From: Bifidobacterium pongonis
Lineage (GTDB): Bacteria > Actinomycetota > Actinomycetes > Actinomycetales > Bifidobacteriaceae
Direction of reading: 5' to 3'
Assembly: GCF_019331805.1 (NCBI RefSeq)
Contig: NZ_JAHBBE010000031.1
Span: 1-33,269 of the forward strand
DNA length: 33,269 bases
Shown one piece after another: positions 17,501-25,309 of this stretch; within the stretch, counting starts at the first letter, position 1, and each line of letters opens with the position of its first letter. Made by a program: the position numbers and the translations under genes. The notes beneath the pieces were generated by a model, which did no database searches, had not been told where the DNA came from, and saw only the letters and a program-made list of their open reading frames with translations.

Positions 17501-18548
17501 CACGCAGGCGGCCATTGCCACGGTCGGCGCGCAGATTCACCCGGAGGTGTTGGGTTCCGAGCTTATCGAACGCTTGTCGCCGTATCTGCGGATGACGTTC
17601 GCGGTGGAGCAGCCTGTGGCGAATGGGCGGGGTTCGCATGCGCGCCGTGGCCCGCGCCGGCAGGTGAAGGTGTTGGGCAAGTCCAAGGATCTTAAGGCGT
17701 TGCAGGTGCGGTTCGCGCGGCAGGCCGAGGAGTCGGCTCGTCGCATGGTGCGCAGGCAGGCCGATCAGGCTGCCGATCAGGGCAAGATCGTGCGTCAGGC
17801 GGATTTGCTGCACCGTTCGGGCGCTACGACCGAGTCGCGTGCGTCGATGCTGTGGCGTGGCGCGTTGGACGCGCTGCGGTTGCCGGATGAGCGTATTTCC
17901 TCGCGTTGGCTGGGTGCGGAGGCGTTGATGCTCGCGTCCGCGCCATACAAGTCGACGAAGGAGCTGGCGGAGGATCTGCAGTTGGCTGCGGTGAAACGTC
18001 TGATGCCGCAGGTGGACAAGCTCAAGGATGATGAGGCGTTGGCGAACGCGGTGCTCGACGTGCGTGAAGTGTATGAGGATACGGTGTACGCCGTTTCCCA
18101 CGATGTGATCGCGATTCTGAAACGCTATGCGGAGGTCGATAAGGCGGTGAGCGGCAAAGCCGACCTGCCGATGCTTTCGGTGTTGCAGTCGATCCGCGAA
18201 CATATCGCCACGCTCGTGTACCCCGGTTTCATCGGGGCCACGCCGCCCGCTTCGCTTAAATCCGTGGAACGCTACCTGCATGCCGATCTGATGCGCCTGA
18301 CCAAGGCGAAGAACGACAAGAACCGTGACGTGCGCTGGGCATGGGAGGCGGATGAGGCCAAGCAACTGGTGGACAAGGCCATGGCCAAAGCGAAGGCCGA
18401 ACCCGCGGGCCCGAAGCATGAGGAGCTGATGCGCAAGGCCACCGATGCGCGGTGGATGCTTGAGGAATTCTATGTGAGCCTGTGGGCGCAGGAACTCGGC
18501 ACCCCGAAGCCCGCCAGCCTCAACCGTATCAAGAAGGCGCTCGCCTGA
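14514..18548 (+). CDS. hrpA: ATP-dependent RNA helicase HrpA
   Basis: HrpA is a DEAH/RHA helicase; in bacteria it has been linked to mRNA processing and the resolution of stalled ribosomes. The 1344-residue protein has Walker A GQTGSGKT at 32-39, DEAH at 130-133, SAT at 162-164, NVAETSLTVPGIRYVVDPG near 325-343 and motif VI QRSGRCGR at 371-378. The winged-helix/HA2 and OB regions follow, then a long C-terminal DUF3418-type region from about 750. Length is close to E. coli HrpA (about 1300). I start it at MKFVYPPELP because AAGGATC precedes this ATG; a 36-residue upstream extension encoded by the repeat is rejected. The gene is strongly GC-rich at third positions, giving long open frames on the opposite strand. 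All ATPase motifs are intact. Confidence 0.94.
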   Translation: MKFVYPPELPVSAARDDIAEAVRSSQVVIVSGQTGSGKTTQLPKILLELGRGSHGRQIVHTQPRRIAARTVAERIAAEMGVRLGDEIGYQVRFTDDTSKATRLKVVTDGILLAQIQRDPKLSAYDTIVIDEAHERSLNIDFLLGYLTALLPQRRDLKLIITSATIDSVKFQQHFEHALHTKVPVIEVSGRTYPVQIVYEPLGAAPALMHDVPGFARGVDPGSDEYGTEDSAGETDMPTAVARACAELIIHSSHERGARDILVFASGERDIHEFESALRHHFGPRAEDMRRPDAIEIMPLFARLSAADQHKVFESHTHQRIVIATNVAETSLTVPGIRYVVDPGTARISRYSKTAKVQRLPIEPISQASADQRSGRCGRVADGIAIRLYSREDYETRPRFTDPEILRTSLGAVVLHMLSVGVARTANDVTEFGFIDPPDMKAVSDGFNELTELKAVARRRGEVTLTPIGRQLARIPIDVRLGRMVIEAARSTSPNTLAAVLVIVAFLSLQDPRERPEEHREEADRIHNRYADPTSDFLTALNIWDRVFQADGEPSNNALRRICKTEYFSWLRMRQWKDLVSQLRQMCREMRFKVGDPLPSSRAGLEIRQLPLNQQAAHSLCCSWDAEGIHKSMLAGLLSMMGMQVVREPKASDFAGLKGAAKAKAIKRAQKMAKNDYQGARGTHFALFPASSVAKSTPSWVMSTELVETSRLWARYCAAIDPAWAEPLAGSLTRVTYAEPHWSGSRGSAVASAKVLLYGLPIVQDRTVLWGRINPPEARDFLIRQGLVEGDIQQRFSYDDFVRRNLRILEDAADDANRTRQLAQTITDEDLFDFYNRVIPQDVTSLASLAKWWKSHHDADPTLLDFDPDKVERLSEADAVSLADYPDHWHTRGTDGQPIDLRLSYVYDPTNPDDGVTVHVPLKALGRITPEQFTWNVPGLLDELTLAMIKALPKQLRVQFVPAPDAARKIRAWIDEHYPDLPGTSADVTYPDLAHVFTQAAIATVGAQIHPEVLGSELIERLSPYLRMTFAVEQPVANGRGSHARRGPRRQVKVLGKSKDLKALQVRFARQAEESARRMVRRQADQAADQGKIVRQADLLHRSGATTESRASMLWRGALDALRLPDERISSRWLGAEALMLASAPYKSTKELAEDLQLAAVKRLMPQVDKLKDDEALANAVLDVREVYEDTVYAVSHDVIAILKRYAEVDKAVSGKADLPMLSVLQSIREHIATLVYPGFIGATPPASLKSVERYLHADLMRLTKAKNDKNRDVRWAWEADEAKQLVDKAMAKAKAEPAGPKHEELMRKATDARWMLEEFYVSLWAQELGTPKPASLNRIKKALA

Positions 18549-18555
18549 CCGGAAA

Positions 18556-18597
18556 CCGCTCGGAAGCCTCCTCTCCCCCGCGAGGCCTTCCGAGCGG
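18556..18597 (+). terminator. Hairpin after hrpA
   Basis: CCGCTCGGAAGCCTC and GAGGCCTTCCGAGCGG form a roughly 15-bp stem with one bulged base, eight bases after the stop. No T-tract follows, so it may be a processing or weak termination signal. Confidence 0.5.
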
Positions 18598-18649
18598 CAT
18601 GGCATACGCCTTGCCGACCATCATCCCGTCTCACCATACGCACGCCGCA

Positions 18650-18699
18650 CATTCCGTCACCCGCGCCGCCGCCAACCATCCAGCGCGAGTGACAGAATG
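18650..18699. promoter_or_regulatory. Long inverted repeat just before purT
   Basis: CATTCCGTCACCCGCGC (18650-18666) and GCGCGAGTGACAGAATG (18683-18699) are inverted copies matching at 15 of 17 positions, with a 16-nt loop. The right arm ends six bases before the purT ATG and covers its ribosome-binding region, so it could be an operator or a translation-blocking hairpin. Confidence 0.5.
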
Positions 18700-18705
18700 T
18701 GGAAC

Positions 18706-19995
18706 ATGACTGATTCCACCTCCGTACAACGCAGTATCAACCGTCCCCTGGGCACGCCGCTGGGCAACCGCCCGACCCGCGTGCTCTTCCTCGGCGCCGG
18801 CGAACTCGGCAAGGAAGTCACCATCGAACTCATGCGCCTCGGCGCATGGGTGTGCGCCGCCGACTCCTACGCCGGCGCCCCCGCACAGCAGGTGGCCCAC
18901 GAGTCGCGCGTGCTCGACATGGCCAACCCCGAACAGCTCAAAGCCCTATTCGACGACGTCAAACCCGACATCATCGTGCCGGAAGTGGAAGCCATCGCCA
19001 CCCAGGAGCTCGCCGATGCCGCCGCCAATGGCGCACAAGTGGTGCCGAGCGCCGAAATCGCGGCGATCTGCATGGACCGCGAACGCCTGCGCGTCCTCGC
19101 CCACGAGGAACTCGGCCTACCCACCACCCCCTACCGTTTCGCCGGCTCCCTTGAGGAACTGCGCGCCGGCGCCGAAGAAGTCGGCTACCCGTGCGTCGTC
19201 AAGCCGATCATGAGCTCCTCCGGCCACGGCCAATCCGTCGTACGCACCGCAAACGCCATCGACGCCGCATGGACCGAAGCGCAGGAAGGCCGCCGCGCAC
19301 ACGACGAAGGCGACGTCTCCCGCGTCATCGTCGAAGCGCTCGCCCCGCTCGAACGCGAACTGACCGTCCTCACCGTCAGTTCCAGCGCAGGCATCGTCAC
19401 CTGCACCCCCATCGGCCAACGTCAGGAATCCGGCGACTACCGCGAATCCTGGCAGACCAACGGCACTGCCGCCGATTCGGCCGCAGCCGAGGAAACCGCC
19501 CGCGCCCAGCGCATCGCCAAAACCGCCGTCGAAGGACTGGTCGCCAAGGCACGCGCCACCGGTGAAACCGGCTGGGGCGTTTTCGGCGTCGAACTCTTCG
19601 TCCTCACCGACGGCTCGATCCTGTTCAACGAAGTCTCCCCCCGCCCGCACGACACCGGCATGGTCACCATGATCTCCCAGCGCCTGAGCGAATTCGCCCT
19701 GCACGCACGCGCCATCCTCGGCCTGCCCGTCACCCCCGAACATGTCGCGCTCAGCATCCCCGAAGGCACCACCGCCGCAAGCCACGCCATCGTGGTCGAA
19801 GGCGACGGCCAAGCCGTCTTCACCAACGTCGCGAACGCCCTCCAGGAGCCCGGCACCGACCTGCGCATCTTCGCCAAACCCGAAGTGCACGGCCACCGCC
19901 GCATGGCCGTGGCGCTCGCCATCGGCGCCGGCGAATCCGACGCCCGAGCCAAGGCCGCCCGCGTAGCCGACGCGCTCGACATCACGGTCATCTGA
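18706..19995 (+). CDS. purT: Formate-dependent phosphoribosylglycinamide formyltransferase PurT
   Basis: PurT, an ATP-grasp enzyme, makes formylglycinamide ribonucleotide from GAR, formate and ATP, the third step of purine synthesis, without a folate donor. The 429-residue protein has the N-terminal GAGELGKEV at 30-38, VPEVEAIAT at 91-99, the ATP-binding KPIMSSSGHGQS at 166-177, RQESGDYRESW, and the metal/ATP site EVSPRPHDTGMVT. These blocks match E. coli PurT closely as I recall it, and distinguish it from PurK. One difference is GHG where E. coli has GKG in the glycine loop. The Shine-Dalgarno is weak (TGGA just before the ATG); an ATG three codons earlier is possible. purC and purL follow on the same strand. 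Confidence 0.94.
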   Translation: MTDSTSVQRSINRPLGTPLGNRPTRVLFLGAGELGKEVTIELMRLGAWVCAADSYAGAPAQQVAHESRVLDMANPEQLKALFDDVKPDIIVPEVEAIATQELADAAANGAQVVPSAEIAAICMDRERLRVLAHEELGLPTTPYRFAGSLEELRAGAEEVGYPCVVKPIMSSSGHGQSVVRTANAIDAAWTEAQEGRRAHDEGDVSRVIVEALAPLERELTVLTVSSSAGIVTCTPIGQRQESGDYRESWQTNGTAADSAAAEETARAQRIAKTAVEGLVAKARATGETGWGVFGVELFVLTDGSILFNEVSPRPHDTGMVTMISQRLSEFALHARAILGLPVTPEHVALSIPEGTTAASHAIVVEGDGQAVFTNVANALQEPGTDLRIFAKPEVHGHRRMAVALAIGAGESDARAKAARVADALDITVI

Positions 19996-20050
19996 CGGGC
20001 CGCCGGGCGAGACGTGCACGCACCCGCGCGAACCCCCGTCCGAAAACGCG

Positions 20051-20079
20051 ACGGGAGGCTGCGGAATGTAGCCTCCCGT
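20051..20079 (+). terminator. Hairpin between purT and purC
   Basis: A perfect 10-bp stem (ACGGGAGGCT / AGCCTCCCGT) with a 9-nt loop lies 55 bp after the purT stop. It is followed by TGCTATCTTGT, so termination is likely but partial read-through is possible. Confidence 0.65.
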
Positions 20080-20143
20080 TGCTATCTTGTAACCGTCAAG
20101 TTCACCAAACTATCTACCTCCCAAACCCCAGGAAAGGCGAGTA

Positions 20144-20893
20144 ATGGAGAAGTTGGAAAAGCTCTACGAGGGCAAGGCCAAGCAGCTGTTCGCGACCGAG
20201 GATCCGGAAGTGCTCTGGGTCGAATACAAGAATTCCGCCACCGCAGGCGACGGTGAAAAGAAGGAAGATTTCGAAGGTAAGGGCCGGCTGAACAACCTCA
20301 TCACCACGCTCATCTTCGGACTCCTGGAGAAGCGCGGCATCAGCAGCCACCTGATCAAGCGCGTCAACGACACCGCGCAGCTGGTCAAGAAGGTGAACAT
20401 GTTCCCGCTGGAGATCGTGCTGCGCAACACCGCCGCCGGTCACTTCTGCTCCCGCCTTGGCGTGGAGGAGGGTCTGCCGCTCAAGGAACCCGTGCTCGAA
20501 TACTTCCTGAAGAACGACGATCTGCATGATCCGTTCGTCAACGACGACGATCTCGTCGCGCTCGGCGTGTGCACCCGCGAGGACCTGGCCGAAATCGCCC
20601 CGCTCGCCCGCCGCATCAACGAGGCGCTGATCGACATCTTCGCCAAGATCGATGTCAAGCTCGTGGACTTCAAGATCGAAATGGGCCGCACCTCCGACGG
20701 CACGCTGCTGCTGGGCGACGAGATCACCCCGGATTCCTGCCGCCTGTGGGATCAGCGCGACCATTCCGGCAAGGTGGAGCATCTCGACAAGGATCTGTTC
20801 CGCCGCGACCTGGGCGACATCATCCCCGCCTACGAGGAGATCGAAAGCCGTCTGGCCAAGCTGGCCGAAGCCGAAGGCGTCACCATCGCCTGA
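20144..20893 (+). CDS. purC: Phosphoribosylaminoimidazole-succinocarboxamide synthase PurC (SAICAR synthetase)
   Basis: Joins CAIR with L-aspartate using ATP to give SAICAR, the eighth step of purine synthesis. The 249-residue protein is of normal bacterial length. It begins [14 protein letters not shown], has [14 protein letters not shown] at 88-101 with a conserved arginine for CAIR binding, and the two family signatures LVDFKIEMG at 173-181 and [12 protein letters not shown] at 192-203. AAAGGCGAG lies seven bases before the ATG. A hairpin precedes it and a strong terminator follows, so it may be transcribed as its own unit despite its purine neighbours. Confidence 0.97.
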   Translation: MEKLEKLYEGKAKQLFATEDPEVLWVEYKNSATAGDGEKKEDFEGKGRLNNLITTLIFGLLEKRGISSHLIKRVNDTAQLVKKVNMFPLEIVLRNTAAGHFCSRLGVEEGLPLKEPVLEYFLKNDDLHDPFVNDDDLVALGVCTREDLAEIAPLARRINEALIDIFAKIDVKLVDFKIEMGRTSDGTLLLGDEITPDSCRLWDQRDHSGKVEHLDKDLFRRDLGDIIPAYEEIESRLAKLAEAEGVTIA

Positions 20894-20907
20894 CATGCAC
20901 GTCAAGT

Positions 20908-20944
20908 CCGCATCCGCCGATCCGGATGCGGGCTTCTTTCTTTG
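20908..20944 (+). terminator. Intrinsic terminator between purC and purL
   Basis: CCGCATCCG / CGGATGCGG is a perfect 9-bp stem with a 6-nt loop, followed by GCTTCTTTCTTTG. It begins 15 bp after the purC stop, so full-length purL message probably depends on read-through or on a promoter in 20945-21050. Confidence 0.85.
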
Positions 20945-21057
20945 CGACAGGCGGGCACGCCCCGGACGGACGCTCCCCCGCCGGTCGCCAAGAGCACCAC
21001 AACCAAACACACTGCCAATCACACAACCCACTACGTATTCAATTCAAGGAGCAGCAC

Positions 21058-24000
21058 GTGGTTTATCGCGTATATGTGGAAAAGAAGCAGGGTTTCGACG
21101 TCGAGGCCCAGCAGCTCGGCAATGAGCTGAAGACGATCCTCGGCATCAGCGCCCTGAGGAACGTCCGCATCGTCAACCGTTACGATGTCGAAGGCATCAG
21201 CGAGGAACTGTTCGAACAGGCCACGCCCACCGTGTTCAGCGAGCCGCAGGTCGACACCGTGTCCGCCGACCTGCCCGATTTCGGCGGCGCGACCGTGTTC
21301 GCCGTCGAATTCCTGCCCGGCCAGTTCGATCAGCGTGCCGATTCCGCAAGCGAATGCATCCAGCTCATCTCGCAGGGCGAGCGTCCGACCGTCCGTTCCG
21401 CCAAGGTGTACGCGCTGGAAGGCGAGCTTTCCGAAGCCGACATCGACGCCATCAAGCATTACGTGATCAACCCGGTCGAGGCGCGCGAAGCCTCCCTGAA
21501 CGTCAAGAGCACGCTGAAGACCCAGGTGCCGGTGCCCGGCAAGGTCGAAGTCATCGACGGCTTCCGTTCCATGAGCGACGCCGAACTCGAACAGTTCATC
21601 GCCGATCGCGGTCTGGCCATGGATCTGGCCGACCTGCAGTTCTGCCGCGAACATTTCACCGAAGAACAGCGCGATCCGACGATCACCGAAATCAAGGTGA
21701 TCGACACGTACTGGTCCGACCACTGCCGTCACACCACGTTCGGCACGCAGCTGGACGACGTGCAGATCGACGACGCCGCCGTCAAGGCCGCGTTCGACAA
21801 GTACCTTGAGATGCGCCACGAGCTGGGCCGCGACGAGAAGCCCGTGTGCCTGATGGATATGGGCACGATCGGCGCGAAATGGCTCAAGAAGAACGGCATT
21901 CTGAAGAATCTCGACGAATCCGAGGAGATCAACGCCTGCACCGTCAAGGTGAAGGTGGATGTGAACGGCCACGACGAGGATTGGCTGTTCCTGTTCAAGA
22001 ACGAGACGCACAACCATCCGACCGAAATCGAACCGTTCGGTGGTGCGGCCACCTGCATCGGCGGCTGCATCCGCGACCCGCTGTCCGGCCGTTCCTACGT
22101 GTATCAGGCCATGCGCGTGACCGGCGCCGCCGATCCGACCGTCCCGGTCTCCGAAACGCTGGAAGGCAAGCTCCCCCAGCGCAAGCTCGTGACCACCGCC
22201 GCCGCCGGATACTCCTCCTACGGCAACCAGATCGGTCTGGCCACCGGTCAGGTCAACGAGATCTACCACCCCGGCTACGTGGCCAAGCGTATGGAGGTCG
22301 GCGCGGTCGTGGCCGCAACCCCGGCCGACCATGTGCGCCGCGAAACCCCCGCCCCCGGCGACAAGATCATCCTGCTCGGCGGCCGTACCGGCCGTGACGG
22401 CATCGGCGGCGCGACCGGCTCCTCCAAGGCGCACAACGTGGAATCCTTGGAACTGGACGGCGCCGAAGTGCAGAAGGGCAACGCGCCCGTCGAACGCAAG
22501 CTGCAGCGTCTGTTCCGCCGTGGCGACGCCTGCCGTCTGATCAAGCGCTGCAACGATTTCGGCGCCGGCGGCGTGTCCGTGGCGGTCGGCGAGCTGGCCG
22601 ACGGCCTGTACGTGGACCTCAACAAGGTTTCCAAGAAGTACGAGGGCCTTGACGGTACCGAACTGGCCATCTCCGAATCCCAGGAACGTATGGCCGTGGA
22701 CGTGGCCGCCGACGATGTGGACGAGTTCCTCGGCTACGCCCGCGAGGAGAATCTCGAAGCCGAAGTCATCGCCACCGTGACTGAGGATCCGCGCATGACG
22801 ATGGTGTGGAACGGCGACACGATCGTGGACCTGTCCCGCGAATTCCTCGCCTCCAATGGCGCCCCGAAGCATCAGGTCGCACACGTCGAAGCGCAGCACG
22901 ACTACACCACCCCGTGGTCTTCCGGCACGCTGAACGAACGCATGCACGCCATGCTCACCGATCTGAACGTGGCCTCCAACAAGGGCCTTTCGGAGCGTTT
23001 CGACTCCACCATCGGCGCGGGCACCGTGCTCATGCCGTTCGGCGGCCGGAAGCAGCTGACCCCGAACATGGCCATGGTCGCCAAGCTGCCGGTGTTCGGC
23101 GAAACCACCACCGCCTCCGCGATGGCCTGGGGCTTCAACCCGTACATCATGGAGAAGAACCAGTTCACCGGCGCGTACCTGTCCGTGGTCGAATCCCTCT
23201 CGAAGCTGGTCGCCGCCGGTTTCGAACATGAGAAGGCCTACCTGAGCTTCCAGGAATACTTCGAAAAGCTGCGCGACGAGCCGGAACGCTGGGGCAAGCC
23301 GATGGCCGCCGTGCTGGGTGCGCTTATGGCCCAGGTCGATCTGGGCGCCGGCGCGATCGGCGGCAAGGACTCCATGTCCGGCACATTCGAACAGCTTGAC
23401 GTGCCGCCGACCCTGATCTCCTTCGCCGTGGCCGTGGGCAACATGAAGCGCGCCACCTCCCCGGAGTTCAAGGGTGCCGGCCACCGCGTGGTCCGCATCG
23501 CCCCGCGCTACCAGGCAGACGGCCTGACCCCCGACAAGGATGCGCTGCTCGAAGCGTTCTCCGCTGTCGAGGAGCTCACCGATTTCGGCGATGCGCTGGC
23601 CGTGTCCACGCCGGGCTACGGCGCGACCGCCGAAGCGATCTTCAAGATGACCGTCGGCAACCAGATCGGCGTGAAGCTCTCCTCCGATATCGCCGTGGAC
23701 GACCTGTTCACCCCGGCCTACGGTTCCTTCATCGTGGAACTGGCCGACGGCGCCAAGATCCCGGCCGTGTCGAACCTGGTCGAAGTCGGCGAGATCGGCG
23801 AAACCACCGAAGCCTACGAATTCGTGGCAGCCGGTGAGACGCTGGATCTGGCCGAACTGCAGGACGCTTGGGAAGGCGGCATCGAATCCGTGTTCCCGTA
23901 CCGTTCCAAGGGCGAGGAGAAGGGCAAGACCGTTGAGGCCGTTTCCTTCGAAGCTCCGAAGAAGACCGTGTACACCGGCACCGGCGTCGCCAAGCCGCAC

Positions 24001-24792
24001 GTGATCATCCCCGTGTTCCCGGGCAACAACTGCGAGTACGATTCCGCCGCCGCGTTCGAACGCGCGGGCGCCGACGTGAGCACGCTCATCGTGAACAACC
24101 TCACCCCGGCCGCCGTGGCCGAATCCACCGCAGCCCTGGTGGAGGGGATCAGGAAGAGCCAGATCATCATGATCCCCGGCGGCTTCTCCGGCGGCGACGA
24201 GCCCGACGGCTCCGCCAAGTTCATCACCGCGTTCTTCCGCGCCCCCGCCGTCACCGAAGCGGTGCGCGACCTGCTGAACAACCGTGATGGCCTGATGCTC
24301 GGCATCTGCAACGGTTTCCAGGCGCTTATCAAGCTCGGTCTGGTGCCGTACGGCGACATCGTGCCGATGACCGCCGAATGCCCGACGCTGACGTTCAACA
24401 CCATCGGCCGCCACCAGAGCCGCCTGGTACGCACCCGCGTAGCCTCGAACCTCTCCCCGTGGCTGGCCAAGACCTCCGTGGGCGACATGCACACCATCGC
24501 CATCTCCCACGGCGAAGGCCGCTTCGTGGCGTCCGACGATGTGCTCGCCCAGCTCAAGGTCAACGGCCAGATCGCCACGCAGTACGTGGATGAGGCCGGC
24601 GTGCCGGGCATGGACCTGGACGTGAACCCGAACGGTTCGCTGCTGGCCATCGAAGGCATCACCAGCCCGGACGGCCGCGTGTTCGGCAAGATGGGCCACT
24701 CGGAACGTTACAGCAACGGCACGTTCAAGAACGTGCCGGGCGAGAAGGATCAGCCGCTGTTCGAAGCCGGCGTGGAATACTTCACCGCCTGA
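21058..24792 (+). CDS. purL: Phosphoribosylformylglycinamidine synthase PurL, single-chain type
   Basis: Converts FGAR to FGAM with glutamine and ATP. The 1244-residue chain carries all three activities that are split into PurS/PurQ/PurL elsewhere. The N-terminal PurS-like part (1-150) begins VYRVYVEKKQGFDVEAQQLG. The ATP/FGAR domains include DHCRHTTF, KNETHNHPTEIEPFGGAAT and FGAGGVSVAVGELADG. The C-terminal glutaminase has PVFPGNNCEYDSA, the catalytic cysteine C1084 in LGICNGFQAL, and H1151/E1153 in SHGEGRF. The sequence style is that of the clostridial/bifidobacterial long clade rather than the E. coli clade. Translation starts at GTG 21058, six bases after AAGGAG. The upstream open frame overlapping purC is spurious. 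No separate purS or purQ is expected. Confidence 0.96.
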   Translation: MVYRVYVEKKQGFDVEAQQLGNELKTILGISALRNVRIVNRYDVEGISEELFEQATPTVFSEPQVDTVSADLPDFGGATVFAVEFLPGQFDQRADSASECIQLISQGERPTVRSAKVYALEGELSEADIDAIKHYVINPVEAREASLNVKSTLKTQVPVPGKVEVIDGFRSMSDAELEQFIADRGLAMDLADLQFCREHFTEEQRDPTITEIKVIDTYWSDHCRHTTFGTQLDDVQIDDAAVKAAFDKYLEMRHELGRDEKPVCLMDMGTIGAKWLKKNGILKNLDESEEINACTVKVKVDVNGHDEDWLFLFKNETHNHPTEIEPFGGAATCIGGCIRDPLSGRSYVYQAMRVTGAADPTVPVSETLEGKLPQRKLVTTAAAGYSSYGNQIGLATGQVNEIYHPGYVAKRMEVGAVVAATPADHVRRETPAPGDKIILLGGRTGRDGIGGATGSSKAHNVESLELDGAEVQKGNAPVERKLQRLFRRGDACRLIKRCNDFGAGGVSVAVGELADGLYVDLNKVSKKYEGLDGTELAISESQERMAVDVAADDVDEFLGYAREENLEAEVIATVTEDPRMTMVWNGDTIVDLSREFLASNGAPKHQVAHVEAQHDYTTPWSSGTLNERMHAMLTDLNVASNKGLSERFDSTIGAGTVLMPFGGRKQLTPNMAMVAKLPVFGETTTASAMAWGFNPYIMEKNQFTGAYLSVVESLSKLVAAGFEHEKAYLSFQEYFEKLRDEPERWGKPMAAVLGALMAQVDLGAGAIGGKDSMSGTFEQLDVPPTLISFAVAVGNMKRATSPEFKGAGHRVVRIAPRYQADGLTPDKDALLEAFSAVEELTDFGDALAVSTPGYGATAEAIFKMTVGNQIGVKLSSDIAVDDLFTPAYGSFIVELADGAKIPAVSNLVEVGEIGETTEAYEFVAAGETLDLAELQDAWEGGIESVFPYRSKGEEKGKTVEAVSFEAPKKTVYTGTGVAKPHVIIPVFPGNNCEYDSAAAFERAGADVSTLIVNNLTPAAVAESTAALVEGIRKSQIIMIPGGFSGGDEPDGSAKFITAFFRAPAVTEAVRDLLNNRDGLMLGICNGFQALIKLGLVPYGDIVPMTAECPTLTFNTIGRHQSRLVRTRVASNLSPWLAKTSVGDMHTIAISHGEGRFVASDDVLAQLKVNGQIATQYVDEAGVPGMDLDVNPNGSLLAIEGITSPDGRVFGKMGHSERYSNGTFKNVPGEKDQPLFEAGVEYFTA

Positions 24793-24841
24793 TAACCGCT
24801 GATTTGTGGCCGCTGCGGCTAATGTGGCCACTGCAGCCACG

Positions 24842-24871
24842 GTGTTGCGCGAACCTGCGTTCGCGCAACAC
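24842..24871. other. Perfect 12-bp hairpin after purL
   Basis: GTGTTGCGCGAA and TTCGCGCAACAC form a perfect 12-bp stem with a CCTGCG loop, 50 bp after the purL stop. It has no T-tract and may protect the mRNA 3' end from exonucleases. Confidence 0.5.
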
Positions 24872-24890
24872 GTAAGCCGATATGGCAACA

Positions 24891-24944
24891 GCCGAGGGGC
24901 TGCGTTCCCGGGGTTTCCCGGGGCGCGGCCCCTCGGCCGTTTTT
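24891..24944 (+). terminator. Intrinsic terminator of purL
   Basis: A 14-bp stem with one G-T wobble (GCCGAGGGGC... / ...GCCCCTCGGC) encloses a second small stem (CCCGGG / CCCGGG) and is followed by CG and five T residues. This is the strongest terminator in the window. Confidence 0.9.
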
Positions 24945-25050
24945 GTGCTGCTTGTCCGCCTGTGTTCTGCGGCGGGAACGGCCGGGGATAGCTGGGGGGC
25001 TCGCGGGTTGACTGAGTATCGGCCTTGGTCGGAGTCGAGAACCGGGTACC

Positions 25051-25265
25051 AGAAGCCAGAAACGAGGCTACTTCGCTTATTTGTGGCAGATTCGGGGGTT
25101 GGGATTTTGCCAGGTGGCTTATATATGGCACTCAAAACGCGATACGCCAAGTACGAGCCGCGCAATTGCAACGTTCATACTTGGCATATCGCCGATTCGG
25201 TGCCATATATAAGCCACCTAGGTTCCGTAACAAGGCGAAATCCGCCATATATAAGCGAGTTAGCC
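25051..25265 (+). mobile_element. MITE-like palindromic element, copy 1 (complete)
   Basis: The element from 25066 to 25265 is a nested imperfect palindrome about 200 bp long. The outer arms are GGCTACTTCGCTTAT... and ...ATAAGCGAGTTAGCC. The inner arms AGGTGGCTTATATATGGCA and TGCCATATATAAGCCACCT are a perfect 19-bp inverted repeat. The innermost arms GCGATACGCCAAGTA and TACTTGGCATATCGC pair with one mismatch. Copy 2 at 30826 shares the whole left half, including 15 bp outside the palindrome. There is no transposase. It starts 45 bp downstream of the histidine kinase stop. Short frames through it are repeat artefacts. Confidence 0.8.
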
Positions 25266-25309
25266 GTTCAGCACTGCCCTTCTCGACCCTCTCGACTCTC
25301 TCAATACCC

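Noticed and set aside
14583..18605. A 1340-residue open frame antisense to hrpA
   Set aside because: It mirrors the strongly GC3-biased hrpA gene, is rich in R/H/Q/L and has no recognisable domain; hrpA has every expected helicase motif.
21031..25131. A 1366-residue open frame antisense to purL
   Set aside because: Composition (G, H, V, D runs) is that of an antisense shadow; purL on the plus strand is complete with its catalytic triad.
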